From an unidentified bacterial endosymbiont (GTDB taxonomy: Bacteria; Pseudomonadota; Gammaproteobacteria; Enterobacterales; Enterobacteriaceae), in NCBI RefSeq assembly GCF_918797525.1, contig NZ_OU963893.1, positions 4,464,001-4,528,000 on the forward strand: a DNA stretch of 64,000 bases, in the 5' to 3' direction. The notes under the pieces were generated by a model, which saw only the letters and a program-made list of their open reading frames with translations, ran no database searches and had not been told where the DNA came from. The position numbers and the translations under genes were made by a program. Shown in pieces: positions 63,795-64,000 of this stretch (position 1 is its first letter; each line of letters starts with the position of its first letter).

Positions 63795-64000
63795 TCCTGC
63801 TGCTGTGCAGCACATCAGTTTTTGCCGGGTTATTTGATGCACCCGGCCGTTCGAATTTCATTCCTGCCGACCAGGCGTTTGTTTTCGACTTTCAGCAAAA
63901 CCAGCACGATCTCAATCTCACCTGGCAGGTGAAAGAGGGCTATTACCTCTACCGCAAGCAAGTGAGCATTACGCCAGCGCAGGCGAATGTGGGGGCATTA
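63770..64000 (+). CDS. dsbD: DsbD, thiol:disulfide interchange protein (5' part)
   Basis: First 77 codons of the inner-membrane electron carrier that keeps periplasmic DsbC, DsbG and CcmG reduced. The signal peptide ([15 protein letters not shown]) and the start of the N-terminal immunoglobulin-like domain ([32 protein letters not shown]) match E. coli DsbD. ATG at 63770 lies within the end of cutA. The gene runs past the window. Confidence 0.95.
   Translation, partial: MAQRFLTLILLLCSTSVFAGLFDAPGRSNFIPADQAFVFDFQQNQHDLNLTWQVKEGYYLYRKQVSITPAQANVGAL

Overview
The window is a chromosomal segment of an Enterobacteriaceae close to the Enterobacter/Lelliottia/Leclercia group. Nearly every gene has a recognisable E. 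coli-type orthologue in the order found around minute 94-95 of the E. coli map (ula, aidB, rlmB, rnr, nsrR, purA, hflCKX, hfq, miaA, mutL, amiB, orn, psd, frd, ampC, efp, groESL, aspA, dcuA, cutA, dsbD). The AmpC protein is of the Enterobacter type, 381 residues long. Genus is inferred from gene content and recalled sequences; no search was run.

Layout. 1-4.7 kb: L-ascorbate PTS genes (ulaB, ulaA and the first codons of ulaC leftward; ulaG and ulaR rightward) with operator-like inverted repeats between ulaA and ulaG, then the hydrolase yjfP. 4.9-7.7 kb: small envelope genes bsmA and yjfN, then a chemoreceptor with a FliA-type promoter that is not at this position in E. coli. 7.7-15 kb: aidB, rlmB, rnr, nsrR, purA, yjeT, all leftward. 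15.0-26.5 kb: an eleven-gene leftward operon inserted between yjeT and hflC. 26.7-36.9 kb: the amiB-mutL-miaA-hfq-hflX-hflK-hflC block with tsaE and nnr. 36.9-41.6 kb: queG, three tandem tRNA-Gly(GCC), orn, rsgA, psd. 41.6-51.2 kb: mscM, yjeM, epmA and the frdABCD operon. 51.4-56.2 kb: ampC without ampR, gdx behind a guanidine-II riboswitch, an orphan LuxR-type regulator, ecnB, efp, epmB, yjeI. 56.3-64 kb: groESL with a sigma-32 promoter, yjeH, fxsA, aspA, dcuA, cutA and the start of dsbD.

The most interesting region is 15.0-26.5 kb. Its first gene encodes a 64-residue peptide with a 15-residue double-glycine leader and a 49-residue core containing four cysteines. It is followed, mostly with overlapping genes, by a membrane-anchored DsbA-like oxidoreductase (CHYC), an LpxL-like acyltransferase, a C39-peptidase ABC exporter, a MacA/MacB/outer-membrane-lipoprotein efflux system, and a four-gene fatty-acid-synthase-like set (ketosynthase, hotdog dehydratase, acyl carrier protein, ketoreductase). 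The simplest reading is a bacteriocin-like peptide that is cut and exported by the C39 transporter, disulfide-bonded in the periplasm, possibly acylated with a dedicated acyl chain, and released through the MacAB-type pump. I recognise no characterised system with this combination; peptide acylation and antibacterial activity are inference.

Other points: ampC has lost (or never had) the divergent ampR typical of Enterobacter; nnr and queG have overlapping divergent start codons; several E. coli neighbours (yjfI-yjfM and yjfC, yjeN, yjeO, blc, ecnA, yjeJ) are absent.
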